From positions 124,001-188,000 of the forward strand of contig NZ_SRHX01000001.1 of NCBI RefSeq assembly GCF_004565475.1: 64,000 nt of DNA, written 5' to 3'. Positions 19,349 to 30,300 of this stretch are shown piece after piece. The notes beneath the pieces are model-generated. The model had not been told where the DNA came from and did no database searches. It saw only the letters and a program-made list of their open reading frames with translations. The DNA comes from Lonepinella koalarum. GTDB taxonomy: Bacteria; Pseudomonadota; Gammaproteobacteria; Enterobacterales; Pasteurellaceae. The translations under genes were made by a program, and so were the position numbers. Numbering within the stretch: the stretch's first letter is position 1; the number at the start of each line of letters is the position of its first letter.

Positions 19349-20365
19349 ATGACAAAACCAGTTGTATTAAGTGGCGTTCAGCCATCAGGTGAATTAACTA
19401 TTGGAAACTATCTCGGTGCATTACGTCAATGGGTCAAAATGCAAGATGACTTTGATTGTCTGTTCTGTATCGTGGATTTGCACGCCATTACCGTTCGTCA
19501 AGATCCTGACAAATTACGCAAAGCCACTTTAGACGTGCTCGCACTCTATCTAGCCTGTGGCATCGACCCAGAAAAAAGCACCATCTTTGTGCAATCTCAT
19601 GTACCTGAACATACGCAATTAGCATGGGTATTAAATTGTTACACCTATTTCGGTGAAATGAGCCGTATGACGCAATTCAAAGATAAATCCAGCAAATACG
19701 CTGAAAATGTGAATGTGGGCTTATTTACTTACCCCGTATTAATGGCAGCGGATATTTTATTATATCAAGCCAACCAAGTGCCTGTGGGCGAAGACCAACG
19801 TCAACACCTTGAAATCACGCGTGATATTGCACAACGTTTTAATGCTTTATATCCAAATGAAAAAGGGGAATTATTTGTAGTGCCAGAAGCCTTTATTCCA
19901 AAAGCAGGGGCAAAAGTGATGGCATTGCAAGATCCTACTAAGAAAATGTCAAAATCCGATGAAAACCGCAATAACGTGATTACCTTGTTGGAAGATCCAA
20001 AATCCGTTGAGAAAAAAATCAAACGAGCCATGACTGATAGCGAAGAACCGCCTGTGGTACGTTATGATTTACAAAATAAAGCGGGGGTATCGAACTTATT
20101 AGAGATTCTTTCAGTGATTCGTGATGTGCCGATTGCGGATTTAGAAAAAGAATTTGCAGGTAAAATGTATGGTCATTTAAAAGGGGCGGTAGCAGAAAAC
20201 GTAGTCAGCATGTTAACTGAGTTACAAGCGCGTTTTTATCATTATCGTAATAATGAAACCTTGTTAAATCAAATTGCATCGGAAGGTGCAAAAAAAGCCC
20301 GTGAACGTGCAGCCAACACCTTAGCCAGCATTTATCAAGCCATCGGGTTTGTACCTGCGCAATAA
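19349..20365 (+). CDS. trpS: Tryptophanyl-tRNA synthetase
   Basis: Class I aminoacyl-tRNA synthetase, 338 residues. The HIGH-type motif is within [20 protein letters not shown], with TIGN in place of HIGH as is usual for TrpRS. The KMSKS motif is [12 protein letters not shown] near residue 195. It has its own ribosome site (AAGGAACAAAAAATG), 38 bp after gph, and is followed by a strong terminator. Confidence 0.98.
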   Translation: MTKPVVLSGVQPSGELTIGNYLGALRQWVKMQDDFDCLFCIVDLHAITVRQDPDKLRKATLDVLALYLACGIDPEKSTIFVQSHVPEHTQLAWVLNCYTYFGEMSRMTQFKDKSSKYAENVNVGLFTYPVLMAADILLYQANQVPVGEDQRQHLEITRDIAQRFNALYPNEKGELFVVPEAFIPKAGAKVMALQDPTKKMSKSDENRNNVITLLEDPKSVEKKIKRAMTDSEEPPVVRYDLQNKAGVSNLLEILSVIRDVPIADLEKEFAGKMYGHLKGAVAENVVSMLTELQARFYHYRNNETLLNQIASEGAKKARERAANTLASIYQAIGFVPAQ

Positions 20366-20393
20366 ACTTTTACCATAAATTGTGGTCTAATTT

Positions 20394-20428
20394 AAGGTGT
20401 GAGCAAGCAATCACACCTTCATTTTTTT
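20394..20428 (+). terminator. Terminator after trpS
   Basis: AAGGTGTGA (20394-20402) and TCACACCTT (20411-20419) form a perfect 9-bp stem with an 8-nt loop, followed by CATTTTTTT. Confidence 0.9.
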
Positions 20429-20438
20429 AGGAGCAAAT

Positions 20439-21074
20439 ATGAAATTTTTTAAATTTATTACCGCACTTTGTGCTTTAACGACTGCTAGCCTTGCTCAAGC
20501 AGTGGATTACAATATCAAATACAGTTCCAACTATTTAATGCCGGCTTATGTGCATTTTAGTGAAAATGGGACAAATTATGCCATTAATGCCAGAATTAAC
20601 GTCCCTCTTTACAACATTCAATTTATTTCTTCCGGTACACATAATAGTCGTAATTTTACCATGTTTAATTACAAAGATACTCGTAACAAAAATACTTATG
20701 CTTTAGCTAAGATCAACGGCAAACAAATTGAATATGGTAAAGTGAAAGGTGGATTAAAAAAAGAAAGTGTGAGTATGCCTGTTTATGATTTATTTACCAT
20801 GGCATTCCAATTAACTTACTATGATAAATTGCCGGTGAATTTTATTATTACTAATGGTAAAAAACTCTATCCAATGAATAATGTGTTTGTGAAAAAATTT
20901 GAACAAAATGTCAACAACGCGGGCAAAACTGTTAAAGAGTTGACTTACACCTTTAATGCTGATGGAAAAGATATTACCGTGAAAAAATATGAGGGTGAAC
21001 AATTTCCACGCTATTTAAAATACGCCCGAGATGGAGATAATTATGAATTAACCTTTAGTGAGTTAATTAAATAA
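20439..21074 (+). CDS. Exported protein of unknown function (DUF3108-like)
   Basis: A 211-residue protein with a classical Sec signal peptide (MKFFKFITALCALTTASLAQA, cut after AQA) and a beta-rich mature part. Segments such as INARINVPLYNIQFISSGTHN and the late FSELIK end recall DUF3108-type periplasmic beta proteins, but the assignment is weak. The ribosome site AGGAGC lies right before the ATG, within the tail of the trpS terminator. An uptake signal is buried in the signal-peptide codons (near 20460). No function can be given. Confidence 0.7.
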   Translation: MKFFKFITALCALTTASLAQAVDYNIKYSSNYLMPAYVHFSENGTNYAINARINVPLYNIQFISSGTHNSRNFTMFNYKDTRNKNTYALAKINGKQIEYGKVKGGLKKESVSMPVYDLFTMAFQLTYYDKLPVNFIITNGKKLYPMNNVFVKKFEQNVNNAGKTVKELTYTFNADGKDITVKKYEGEQFPRYLKYARDGDNYELTFSELIK

Positions 21075-21086
21075 GGATGATTATAA

Positions 21087-21114
21087 GCTCTCCCCGATTG
21101 AAATTAGGGAGAGC
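21087..21114. terminator. Hairpin between convergent genes
   Basis: GCTCTCCC pairs with GGGAGAGC between the exported-protein gene (plus) and glpX (minus). Neither side has a long T-run, so it is a possible weak bidirectional terminator. Confidence 0.45.
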
Positions 21115-21123
21115 ATTAACGAC

Positions 21124-22137
21124 TTATTCCCCAATTAAATCATAAATCTCCGCCTCTTTACGATCTAAATAATGGGTCGAGATAATGCGACGAATAGTAC
21201 GAGATTTACCTCGAATTAACAAGGTTTCTGTTGTTGCTAAATTGCCTTTACGTTGAATCCCTTTTAATAGTTCACCATTGGTAATTCCTGTCGCAACAAA
21301 AGCTAAATTATCATCTTTGGCTAAATCTTCTAAATGTAAAATTTGATTAACCACTATACCATTTTGTGTACAACGACGAATTTCATCTTCCGCTATTTTT
21401 TGATTTTCTGGAGTATCTTCCTTGACTTGATTACGTGGTAATAAACGTGCTTGCATATCACCACCTAACGCTCGCACTGCTGCTGCGGTTACTACTCCCT
21501 CAGGGGCTCCACCGATACCATATAGCATATCGACACCGCCATCAGGTAAACAACATAATAATGCCCCCGCCACATCTCCATCAGGAATAGCTAATACTCT
21601 GGCACCCAGTTGCTGAATTTTTTTAATCACTTGATCATGACGGGGTTTGGCTAATACCATTACCGTCACTTGGCTCATAGATTTACCTAATTTTTGTGCC
21701 ACTCGGCGTAGGTTTTGTTCAATCGGTAAAGATAAATCGATCATGCCTTTCATTTCCGCACCGACAACCAATTTTTCCATATACATATCTGGAGCACGCA
21801 AAAAGGTTTGTTTGCCACCTGCTGCTAATACAGAAATGGCATTAGATTGTCCCATAGCGGTCATTCTTGTGCCATCAATCGGGTCAACCGCAATGGCAAT
21901 CTGTTCACCTTTGCCTGTCCCTAATTTTTCACCGATATATAACATTGGTGCTTGATCAATTTCGCCCTCACCAATCACCACTTCCGCATCCATTTCCATT
22001 TGGTTGAGCATAAAACGCATGGCTTTCACTGCTGCATCATCTGCTGCATTTTTGTCACCACGTCCTAACCAAGCAAAAGCGGCTAAGGCTGCCGCTTCGG
22101 TAATGCGAGAAAACTCTATGGCTAATAATCTGTTCAT
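21124..22137 (-). CDS. glpX: Fructose-1,6-bisphosphatase class II GlpX
   Basis: Gluconeogenic phosphatase converting fructose 1,6-bisphosphate to fructose 6-phosphate with Mn2+. The 337 residues contain the metal/phosphate motif AVDPIDGTRMTAMGQSNA near residue 85, VVIGEGEIDQAPMLYIGE near residue 54, and YGIGGAPEGVVTAAA near residue 205, all class II hallmarks. In E. coli glpX is part of glpFKX; here it is separate from glpK by zapB, glpR and an insertion remnant, though within 1.7 kb of its end. Confidence 0.96.
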   Translation of the reverse strand: MNRLLAIEFSRITEAAALAAFAWLGRGDKNAADDAAVKAMRFMLNQMEMDAEVVIGEGEIDQAPMLYIGEKLGTGKGEQIAIAVDPIDGTRMTAMGQSNAISVLAAGGKQTFLRAPDMYMEKLVVGAEMKGMIDLSLPIEQNLRRVAQKLGKSMSQVTVMVLAKPRHDQVIKKIQQLGARVLAIPDGDVAGALLCCLPDGGVDMLYGIGGAPEGVVTAAAVRALGGDMQARLLPRNQVKEDTPENQKIAEDEIRRCTQNGIVVNQILHLEDLAKDDNLAFVATGITNGELLKGIQRKGNLATTETLLIRGKSRTIRRIISTHYLDRKEAEIYDLIGE

Positions 22138-22311
22138 TTTACAGTTCCTTATTATTAAATAAAATTTCCCTTTATTTTATCACCAGCATTAAGCCTTGTA
22201 TTAAAAAATTCGCAGTAATAACTATTTTTTCTCATTTGCTACTTTTAAAACCTAGCATATATGGGTAGAATAACTGGCATACTCTCACATTATTTTTGAA
22301 AGGAATTTATT

Positions 22312-22530
22312 ATGTCATTAGAAATTTTAGATCAATTAGAAGGCAAAATCCGACAAGCAGTTGAAACTATTCAATTACTTCAATTAGAAGTAGAAGAATT
22401 AAAAGATAGAAACCAACAAACGCAACAAGCCTATGATGCGTTACGCAATGAAAACGAGCAATTAAAAGTGGAACACGATAGCTGGCAAGAACGTTTACGT
22501 TCATTATTGGGACAAATTGATAACGTTTAA
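22312..22530 (+). CDS. zapB: Cell division protein ZapB
   Basis: A 72-residue coiled-coil protein that stabilises the Z-ring with ZapA and FtsZ. Almost the whole chain is heptad-patterned, from LDQLEGKIRQAVETIQLLQL through ENEQLKVEHDSWQERLRSLL. Length and start (MSLEILDQLE) match ZapB. It is divergent from glpX with a 174-bp gap between them and followed by a terminator. The glpX-zapB neighbourhood is also known from enteric bacteria. Confidence 0.93.
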   Translation: MSLEILDQLEGKIRQAVETIQLLQLEVEELKDRNQQTQQAYDALRNENEQLKVEHDSWQERLRSLLGQIDNV

Positions 22531-22548
22531 TGCTATTTACAGAATAAT

Positions 22549-22576
22549 AGGCAAACTTATAGTTTGCCTTATTTTT
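22549..22576 (+). terminator. Terminator after zapB
   Basis: AGGCAAAC (22549-22556) and GTTTGCCT (22562-22569) form an 8-bp stem with loop TTATA, followed by TATTTTTA. Confidence 0.85.
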
Positions 22577-22683
22577 ATTAAGCTATCACTATCACAAATA
22601 CCCCCATAGACCAAAACATACCGCAAAAGTGGTAAAATAGCGTTTATTCAACAATATTGTGAAAGGTAATAAGGATAATCACC

Positions 22684-23442
22684 ATGAAACAATCTGTTCG
22701 TCATCAGAAAATTATCGATTTGGTTAAACAAGAAGGCTATGTAAGTACAGAAGAATTAGTCGATATTTTAAACGTGAGTCCACAAACTATTCGGCGAGAT
22801 TTGAATACCCTAGCAGAACAAGATCTTATTCGCCGTCACCACGGCGGTGCGGCACACCCTTCTTCCGCAGAAAATAGTGATTATGCCGATCGTAAAGAAT
22901 TTCTATTGCAAGAAAAAAATAAAATCGCTCAAGCTGCTGTCAAACTGATTCCCAATGGTTCATCTTTGTTTATTGATATTGGTACTACCCCCGAAGCGGT
23001 GGCGAATGCATTGTTAAACCATAAAGATTTACGTATCGTGACGAATAATATCAACGCCGCTTACATTTTAATGAAAAATAATAGCTTTCATATCACTATG
23101 GCAGGAGGAACATTACGTCATCAAGACGGTGGTATCATCGGTGAAGCTACCGTGGCATTTATTTCACAATTCCGCTTAGATTTCGGTATCTTAGGCATTA
23201 GTAGCATTGATTTAGACGGCTCTTTATTAGATTACGATTACCACGAAGTACAAGTAAAACGTGCGATTATCGAAAATTCACGCCAAACCTTACTGGTATC
23301 CGATCATTCTAAATTTAATCGACATGCCATGGTAAAATTAGGAAACTTAACTGACATGGATTATTTTGTCACGGATGGGTTTTTGCCATTGTCTATCAAA
23401 GAAAAGTTAGCATTATCTAATGTAGTGGTGATTGAAGGGTAA
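22684..23442 (+). CDS. glpR: Glycerol-3-phosphate regulon repressor GlpR
   Basis: DeoR-family repressor released by glycerol 3-phosphate. The 252 residues agree closely with E. coli GlpR along the chain: LVKQEGYVSTEELVDI, VSPQTIRRDLNTLAEQ (recognition helix), IRRHHGGAA, LFIDIGTTPEAVANALL and DGGIIGEATVAFISQF. It lies next to glpK and near glpT/glpD, its expected targets. In the other genes of this region it is the only regulator likely to sense a glycerol metabolite. Confidence 0.95.
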   Translation: MKQSVRHQKIIDLVKQEGYVSTEELVDILNVSPQTIRRDLNTLAEQDLIRRHHGGAAHPSSAENSDYADRKEFLLQEKNKIAQAAVKLIPNGSSLFIDIGTTPEAVANALLNHKDLRIVTNNINAAYILMKNNSFHITMAGGTLRHQDGGIIGEATVAFISQFRLDFGILGISSIDLDGSLLDYDYHEVQVKRAIIENSRQTLLVSDHSKFNRHAMVKLGNLTDMDYFVTDGFLPLSIKEKLALSNVVVIEG

Positions 23443-23449
23443 GATAAGA

Positions 23450-23482
23450 AATAATCCAATCAAGAAACCTGATTGGATTATT
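23450..23482. terminator. Hairpin after glpR
   Basis: AATAATCCAATC (23450-23461) and GATTGGATTATT (23471-23482) form a perfect 12-bp stem with a 9-nt loop, 7 bp past the glpR stop. No long T-run follows, but the position fits transcript end or 3' protection. Confidence 0.65.
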
Positions 23483-23530
23483 AAACGGTATATCGGATCA
23501 ATTAAGTGATAGATTGAATAGTATTATATT

Positions 23531-23792
23531 GACATCCTCCCTGCCCTAAAGGACGGGGATTCCTACTAGCTCCCCCTTTCAGGGGCTACTCTCGGTGGGT
23601 TCTTGCTGCTGATCTCTAATGAGATTCACTTCACAAGCTCTACGGGTATGTCCTACCCTGAATATGTCGTCATTGAGAAAGCCTAAGCATATCTCTGTTA
23701 ACACGAATTGATTGTACTCAAATTTTGAGTAATTTTCTATTTTTATTTGTGCCTTATATCACCGCCCTAAAGGGCAGTGTTTTACGGCACGA
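23531..23792 (-). mobile_element. Decayed IS200/IS605-family element with omegaRNA-like right end
   Basis: Read on the minus strand, this 260-bp block starts with a left-end hairpin (CACTGCCC-TTTA-GGGCGGTG, near 23763-23782). It ends with the typical right end of TnpB-carrying IS605 elements: AGTAGGAATCCCCGTCCTTT then AGGGCAGGGAGGATGTCAA. That right end forms a second subterminal hairpin (CCCCGTCC-TTTA-GGGCAGGG with one mismatch). Between them only the tnpB tail survives; tnpA and most of tnpB are absent. The right end of tnpB elements is where the omegaRNA scaffold lies, so that scaffold may be retained. The element lies between glpR and glpK, where it disrupts nothing. Exact ends were set from the hairpins and are approximate. 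Confidence 0.8.
23579..23758 (-). pseudogene. tnpB: C-terminal fragment of tnpB
   Basis: The minus-strand frame ending in TGA at 23581-23579 reads GHTRRACEVNLIRDQQQEP then TESSP. The GH-x-R-x-ACEVN segment is the usual C-terminal tail of IS605 TnpB proteins. The frame stays open back to 23758 (about 60 codons, including VLTEICLGFLNDD), but the part before about 23653 does not look like TnpB and no proper start exists. The RuvC catalytic residues are all missing, so no nuclease can be made. Confidence 0.7.
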
Positions 23793-23832
23793 TCAGATAA
23801 ACATTCATTTTATATTTGACAGTGTATTATCC

Positions 23833-25383
<1,551 letters not shown>

Positions 25384-25488
25384 TCAGTGATGTTTATTCT
25401 TTACAATTACAAGGTAAATTTAAACCAATAAACTCACCGATACAGGCTGCTTTTTAATGATTTATCTAATGCTATAATATTTTCCCTT

Positions 25489-25509
25489 TTGTTCGTCTTG
25501 GAAAAACAA
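25489..25509 (-). promoter_or_regulatory. Candidate GlpR operator in the glpK promoter region
   Basis: On the plus strand TTGTTCGTC-ttg-GAAAAACAA is a near-perfect 21-bp dyad; the TTGTTCG half matches the known GlpR half-site. A TATAAT/ATTATA block lies directly beside it (25473-25478). It sits about 150 bp upstream of the glpK start. Assignment by pattern only. Confidence 0.45.
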
Positions 25510-25593
25510 GTTTACTTTTGCGAAATAAATTCAACTTTTAGATAAGAAATGTATGAAAAAGAAAATTATTTGAAAAGCACTTTTTTTTGAATT

Positions 25594-25609
25594 TGTGACA
25601 GAGTTCACA
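25594..25609 (-). promoter_or_regulatory. CRP-binding site upstream of glpK
   Basis: TGTGA-cagagt-TCACA, a perfect CRP core, about 255 bp before the glpK start and upstream of the candidate GlpR operator. Fits the known CRP dependence of glp genes. Confidence 0.65.
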
Positions 25610-25641
25610 AAATTTTTAGAAAAGAGGGCGCAAATAAATAA

Positions 25642-25678
25642 CCCTCTGATTTTCTTATTTTTTAAGAAAATCAGAGGG
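25642..25678 (-). terminator. Terminator after glpT
   Basis: CCCTCTGATTTTCTTA (25642-25657) and TAAGAAAATCAGAGGG (25663-25678) form a perfect 16-bp stem. It lies 24 bp past the glpT stop and is followed on the minus strand by a T-rich stretch (TTATTTATTTG). Confidence 0.85.
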
Positions 25679-25702
25679 ATTGATAAAATGAGGTTTTTCC
25701 TA

Positions 25703-27142
25703 TTATTCCCCATAATGATCTGCTAATTTTGCTTTGTGTTTACCTTCTTCAATCATTACGATAAATAACAACAAGATAGATAACACTCCTCCTGCGATCA
25801 TTACATAGAAACCTCCATCCCAGCCGTAATATTCCGCAGCCCATCCAACGATGGCAGAGGCAGATACGGTACCCCCAAGATAACCGAATAAACCGGTAAA
25901 TCCTGCGGATGTTCCTGCTGCTTTTTTTGGTGCAAGTTCAAGGGCATGTAAACCGATTAACATAACAGGACCATAGATTAAGAAACCAACAGTGGTCATT
26001 AAAATAAAGTCAGTTAATTGATACGGATTTTCATACCAGTTGGCATAGTTAGCTAACTCTGCTTCTGGCGTTGCTGGATTTTTCCATAATGCCACCACCG
26101 CAATGGTAGTTAAAATCATAAAAATAAATCCAGTTAAACCACGTTTACCTTTGAAGACTTTGTCAGATACCCAACCGCACAATAATGTACCCGGAATAGC
26201 GGCGAGTTCATAAATAGTGTAAGCCCAAGCAGTACCTTTAATGTTGAAGTGTTTAACTTCGCCAAGATACACTGGTGACCATTTTAATACACCATAACGA
26301 ATTAAATAGACGAACACGTTGGCAATAGCGATATACCATAACAATTTGTTTTTCAATACATAAGTAACAAAAATTTCTTTAGTGGTTAATTCTTGTTCGT
26401 TGGTTTTTTCATCATAGTTATCTGGGTAATCATTACGCCATTTTTCAATGGACGGCAAACCGCAAGATTGAGGAGTGTCTTTCATGATAAAATAAATGAT
26501 GAATGAAACTACGATAGCGGCGATACCCGGATAGTACAAGGTTTGTTGCCACACATCTTTTGCTGTAGCTTGTACACCATGCGTATTAAAATAAATGGCA
26601 CTGGCTAACAGTACCATTGCACCTGGCACCATACCGCCTAAGTTGTGAGCTGTATTCCAAATGGAAACAATGGTGCCACGTTCTGATTTAGACCACCAAT
26701 GCACCATAGTACGTCCACACGGTGGCCAACCCATACCTTGAAACCAACCATTAAGGAAGATCAACACGAACATAATCATCACACCAGAAGTTGCCCACGG
26801 CATTAAACCCATCAATGTCATACAGAGACCTGACAAAAACAAACCAAATGGTAAGAATACTTTCGGATTAGAGCGGTCAGACATACCCGCCATGACGAAT
26901 TTTGAAATACCATAAGCTAACCCTAATGCTGAACCAATAAATCCTAATTCTGCTTTATTATACATTCCCGCTTCAATTAAACCTTTTTGAGCTAAATCGA
27001 AGTTACCACGCACAAAATAATAAGCGGCATAGCCAAAGAAAATCCCAGCAAATACTTGCCAACGTAATTGTTTATATCTTGCGTCAACTTTGTCTGCGGG
27101 TAATTCCGCAATATGCGGTGCAGGTTTGAATGGACCGAACAT
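25703..27142 (-). CDS. glpT: Glycerol-3-phosphate/phosphate antiporter GlpT
   Basis: MFS organophosphate:phosphate antiporter in the inner membrane, 479 residues with 12 membrane segments. [20 protein letters not shown] near residue 22 and [15 protein letters not shown] contain the first-helix Arg that binds substrate phosphate. [19 protein letters not shown] near residue 130 is the family signature. It starts 19 bp after glpD on the same strand, so glpD-glpT form an operon. glpQ is not adjacent. Confidence 0.96.
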   Translation of the reverse strand: MFGPFKPAPHIAELPADKVDARYKQLRWQVFAGIFFGYAAYYFVRGNFDLAQKGLIEAGMYNKAELGFIGSALGLAYGISKFVMAGMSDRSNPKVFLPFGLFLSGLCMTLMGLMPWATSGVMIMFVLIFLNGWFQGMGWPPCGRTMVHWWSKSERGTIVSIWNTAHNLGGMVPGAMVLLASAIYFNTHGVQATAKDVWQQTLYYPGIAAIVVSFIIYFIMKDTPQSCGLPSIEKWRNDYPDNYDEKTNEQELTTKEIFVTYVLKNKLLWYIAIANVFVYLIRYGVLKWSPVYLGEVKHFNIKGTAWAYTIYELAAIPGTLLCGWVSDKVFKGKRGLTGFIFMILTTIAVVALWKNPATPEAELANYANWYENPYQLTDFILMTTVGFLIYGPVMLIGLHALELAPKKAAGTSAGFTGLFGYLGGTVSASAIVGWAAEYYGWDGGFYVMIAGGVLSILLLFIVMIEEGKHKAKLADHYGE

Positions 27143-27161
27143 AGTGTTTCTCCTTTATTAA

Positions 27162-28718
27162 TTAAAAATGATACTGTTTACACAATTGACGGAACTCATT
27201 GACTTGTTGTTCCACCCAAATGGCATCTTTATTTAATTCAGGGGCAATATAATTTGCCACATCTTCTGCCACGGCTGAGGCTGCTCTTGCATCTAAAAAT
27301 AACAAACGAATGCGGCGAGCTAACACATCTTCCAAGGTTTGTGCCATTTCTTCGCGTACCGCCCATAATGCTTCGGCATACAGGAATGGATAATCTGGAT
27401 GAATTCGGCTACCTAATTTGCTGTCACTAGCCGCAAGCTGTTCAATATACGTACGGTCACTGCCATAAAAACCAAGGTGGCTGTTCATATCTGCTGGATG
27501 ATGTCCATGAATTTTGAGATCCGTAGTCACACATTGTTTTTTAGGTAGAATATTGGCTTTCATCGCCGCATCTAAAGCATCTTCTGCCATTTGACGATAG
27601 GTTGTCCATTTACCGCCAATAATATCCACCAACCCAGAAGAACTGATATGAATTTTATGACTGCGTGACACTTCTTTGGTACTTTTATTTTCCCCTTTCG
27701 GTGCCGCTAATGGACGCAAGCCCACAAATACGCTACGCACATCCGCACGAGTTGGAGCTTTAACGAAATAATCTTTGGCTGTTTGTAAAATAAATTCCAC
27801 TTCCTGTTCTAACGGACGAGGTTCATATTCCGCATTTTTCACTAACGTGTCTGTTGTACCAACTACTAACTTATCATGCCAAGGCACGGCGAATAAAACC
27901 CGTCCATCAGATGTTTTTGGCACCATTAAAGCTGATTCATTCGGTAAAAATTCCCGATCAATTACAATATGGATACCTTGGCTTGGAACGATACCGTCCA
28001 TTTCATTGGGGTTATCCATTCTGTTGATTTCATTAGTAAAGACCCCTGTCGCATTGATGACACATTTGGCTCTTACAGCAAAACTTTCGCCACTCAACAC
28101 ATCTTTCGCCTGTACACCACAAATCTTACCCGTTGTATTTTTATCCAAACCAACCACTTCACAATAATTGACTAAAGAGGCACCTTGTTCAATCGCGGTT
28201 TGAGCAAGATTAACGGCTAAACGTGCATCATCAAATTGACCGTCATAATAGCAAACACCATTATTTAATTTTTCAGGTTTGACCCCTTTTAATGATTGAT
28301 TGGCTTGGTTTTTATTTAAATAACGGGTATGTCCAATACTGAGATCACCAGATAAACGGTCATATAACCACAGTCCAAATGTATAATAATACGCCGTCCA
28401 CCATTTTTCACCCGGAATTATAAAGGTTTCACTTTTGAATAAGTGCGGTGCGTTTTTGCTGAGTCTGCCACGTTCACGCAAAGCCTCACGGACAAGAGCA
28501 ATATCGCCTTGGGCTAAATAACGCACCCCACCATGTACCAATTTGGTACTTCGACTGGATGTGCCTTTAGCAAAATCAACACGTTCTAATAACAAAGTAG
28601 AAAAACCACGACTGGCGGCATCAACAGCAATACCCAACCCCGTGGCACCACCACCAATAATCACAACATCCCATTCACGGTCTGTTTTGGCTTGTTGTAA
28701 ATTCTTATTTCGATTCAT
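27162..28718 (-). CDS. glpD: Aerobic glycerol-3-phosphate dehydrogenase GlpD
   Basis: Membrane-associated FAD enzyme that oxidises glycerol 3-phosphate to dihydroxyacetone phosphate and passes electrons to quinone. The start at 28718 (518 aa) follows GGGGAGA with good spacing; ten extra residues from 28748 are unlikely. The FAD-binding WDVVIIGGGATGLGIAVDAA is near the N-terminus, GTSSRSTKLVHGGVRYL follows, and DIIGGKWTTYRQMAEDA is the second family signature. First gene of glpD-glpT, with a CRP site about 88 bp upstream. Confidence 0.96.
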   Translation of the reverse strand: MNRNKNLQQAKTDREWDVVIIGGGATGLGIAVDAASRGFSTLLLERVDFAKGTSSRSTKLVHGGVRYLAQGDIALVREALRERGRLSKNAPHLFKSETFIIPGEKWWTAYYYTFGLWLYDRLSGDLSIGHTRYLNKNQANQSLKGVKPEKLNNGVCYYDGQFDDARLAVNLAQTAIEQGASLVNYCEVVGLDKNTTGKICGVQAKDVLSGESFAVRAKCVINATGVFTNEINRMDNPNEMDGIVPSQGIHIVIDREFLPNESALMVPKTSDGRVLFAVPWHDKLVVGTTDTLVKNAEYEPRPLEQEVEFILQTAKDYFVKAPTRADVRSVFVGLRPLAAPKGENKSTKEVSRSHKIHISSSGLVDIIGGKWTTYRQMAEDALDAAMKANILPKKQCVTTDLKIHGHHPADMNSHLGFYGSDRTYIEQLAASDSKLGSRIHPDYPFLYAEALWAVREEMAQTLEDVLARRIRLLFLDARAASAVAEDVANYIAPELNKDAIWVEQQVNEFRQLCKQYHF

Positions 28719-28798
28719 AATGAGATTCTCCCCAATGTCAAAACACAAAGATAAAATACCCTATATTTTTCGGAAAAGAAACATTATTATTTCGAAAT

Positions 28799-28814
28799 TG
28801 TGACAAGGATCACA
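28799..28814 (-). promoter_or_regulatory. CRP-binding site upstream of glpD-glpT
   Basis: TGTGA-caagga-TCACA, a perfect CRP core centred about 88 bp upstream of the glpD start. The adjoining TTTTTCGGAAAAGAAAC (near 28767-28783) has partial likeness to a GlpR operator but is not symmetric enough to assign. Confidence 0.7.
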
Positions 28815-28944
28815 ATAATTTTCTTTTTTGCTCAAAAAAATTACTTATATTAGGAGTATGGTATAAAACGCTCAATTTATGGATGGATATTAATACAATT
28901 ATTTTAATCTTAAAGATGATTAATTTTCACTGTATTTTTTGATA

Positions 28945-29328
28945 TTAGACATTAACTAACCTAGTGGTTAAATAAATCCCTAAAAATGTACAAAGAAATC
29001 CACCTATTACATATAAGCCAATACCATTAATAGCTTGCATTATTTTGCCATTGATCAAGTAGTCCACAATTTCCAGCGAAAACGCAGAAAAAGTCGTTAA
29101 ACTGCCTAATAAACCAGTGATTAGAAAAAGTTTCCATTCCGACGGAATTTGTGGAAACTGATAAAAAATAGCAGTAAATATGCCGATTAATAAGCAACCG
29201 AGATAATTTGCTATTAAGGTGCCAAAGGAGATTGTTGAGAATAAGGGATTAAACCACATTCCAAACAGCCAACGAGTAATCGCCCCAAATGCAGCTCCAG
29301 CACTAATTAACAATAATGATTGATACAT
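28945..29328 (-). CDS. crcB: Fluoride ion channel CrcB/Fluc
   Basis: Small dual-topology fluoride exporter in the inner membrane, 127 residues with four membrane segments. The GAAFGAITRWLFGMW start and the GLLGSLTTFSAFSLE core (central Na+ and phenylalanine-box region) are characteristic. The start overlaps the stop of the HAD gene by one base, so expression depends on that transcript. No fluoride riboswitch precedes it. Confidence 0.94.
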   Translation of the reverse strand: MYQSLLLISAGAAFGAITRWLFGMWFNPLFSTISFGTLIANYLGCLLIGIFTAIFYQFPQIPSEWKLFLITGLLGSLTTFSAFSLEIVDYLINGKIMQAINGIGLYVIGGFLCTFLGIYLTTRLVNV

Positions 29329-30146
29329 TAAGAAACTCCAAAAGTGGCTCGCAAATAACTGGCTACCGCTTCATCTTTATTCAATCCGATTCGTTCTAAA
29401 TCAGGTAAGGCAGTTAACAATCTTGGATCAGCATTTGCCATGATACAACCTTTGCCAACTTCCGTTAGCATTTCCAGATCATTCATACCGTCACCAAAAG
29501 CAATACATTGCGATAATTCGTAGTCACGTTGCTTTAATAGCTCTGCAAGTGCGGTGGCTTTTGAGACATTTTTATTCATCACTTCTAAGCATTGTGGCGT
29601 GGAATAAATAATCGTGGTTTGGTCGCCGTATTTTTCTTTTAATCGTTGTTCTAAAGGCAATAAATCTTGTAATGCACGTCCGATAAAAAAGATTTTTTGA
29701 GTGTTTCTTGCATGATGTTGAGCGAAATCAACCACTTGATAGGTAAAACCGCTTTGTTTATGGTATTTGTTAAGTTCGGGAACATCAATATTAATAAACC
29801 ATTCCGTCCCTTGATAGCTGTTTAAACAAATATTACTTTGATCATAGGGTTCTTGCATAATCTCGAAAGCCAGTTGTTCGGGCAGATAATTGCTGTAAAT
29901 TAAATCCCCTTGTAAATTATGTACTTCCGCACCGTTTGAGGTGATCATGGCAGCATTTTCAATCTGCATTTCATTTAAAATAAAGGTGACATCTGGATAG
30001 CCACGCCCAGTGGCGAGTATAATATCGACATTTTTAGTGGCAACTTTTTTAAGGGTGGCAGTGGTAAATTCTCCGACGACATGATGAGTATTTAATAATG
30101 TACCGTCCATATCAGACACCACTGCACGGAAAGGCAAGTTTTGCAT
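29328..30146 (-). CDS. Cof-type HAD phosphatase
   Basis: A 272-residue HAD hydrolase of the IIB (Cof) type. Motif I is VSDMDGTLLNTHH, motif II sits in ILATGRGYPDV, and the C-terminal FGDGMNDLEML is motif IV. Members dephosphorylate sugar phosphates, PLP, FMN or HMP pyrophosphate with broad overlap, so the substrate cannot be given. It forms a two-gene unit with crcB. An uptake signal lies within it near 29550. Confidence 0.9.
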   Translation of the reverse strand: MQNLPFRAVVSDMDGTLLNTHHVVGEFTTATLKKVATKNVDIILATGRGYPDVTFILNEMQIENAAMITSNGAEVHNLQGDLIYSNYLPEQLAFEIMQEPYDQSNICLNSYQGTEWFINIDVPELNKYHKQSGFTYQVVDFAQHHARNTQKIFFIGRALQDLLPLEQRLKEKYGDQTTIIYSTPQCLEVMNKNVSKATALAELLKQRDYELSQCIAFGDGMNDLEMLTEVGKGCIMANADPRLLTALPDLERIGLNKDEAVASYLRATFGVS

Positions 30147-30300
30147 TTTTTATCCTTAAATCTGGTATTTTTTGAAATTATAGCAAAAATCACCAAAAAA
30201 TGACCGCACTTTGATGAATAAATAGTAGGAATAATAAGAAAGATCGTTATAATGAAGCAGATTACGCTAAAACAATAATGAATTTTTTGCAGGTACAACA

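Noticed and set aside
23579..23758. Functional small protein from the tnpB frame
   Set aside because: No ribosome site or proper start, catalytic parts absent, and the sequence coincides with the RNA-encoding end of the element.
28945..29330. Fluoride riboswitch in front of crcB
   Set aside because: crcB overlaps the upstream HAD gene by one base, leaving no leader; no riboswitch-like sequence was seen before the HAD gene either.
30252..30278. Short frame MKQITLKQ before ilvG as an attenuator leader peptide
   Set aside because: Only eight codons, not rich in branched-chain residues, no ribosome site and no terminator/antiterminator pair before ilvG.
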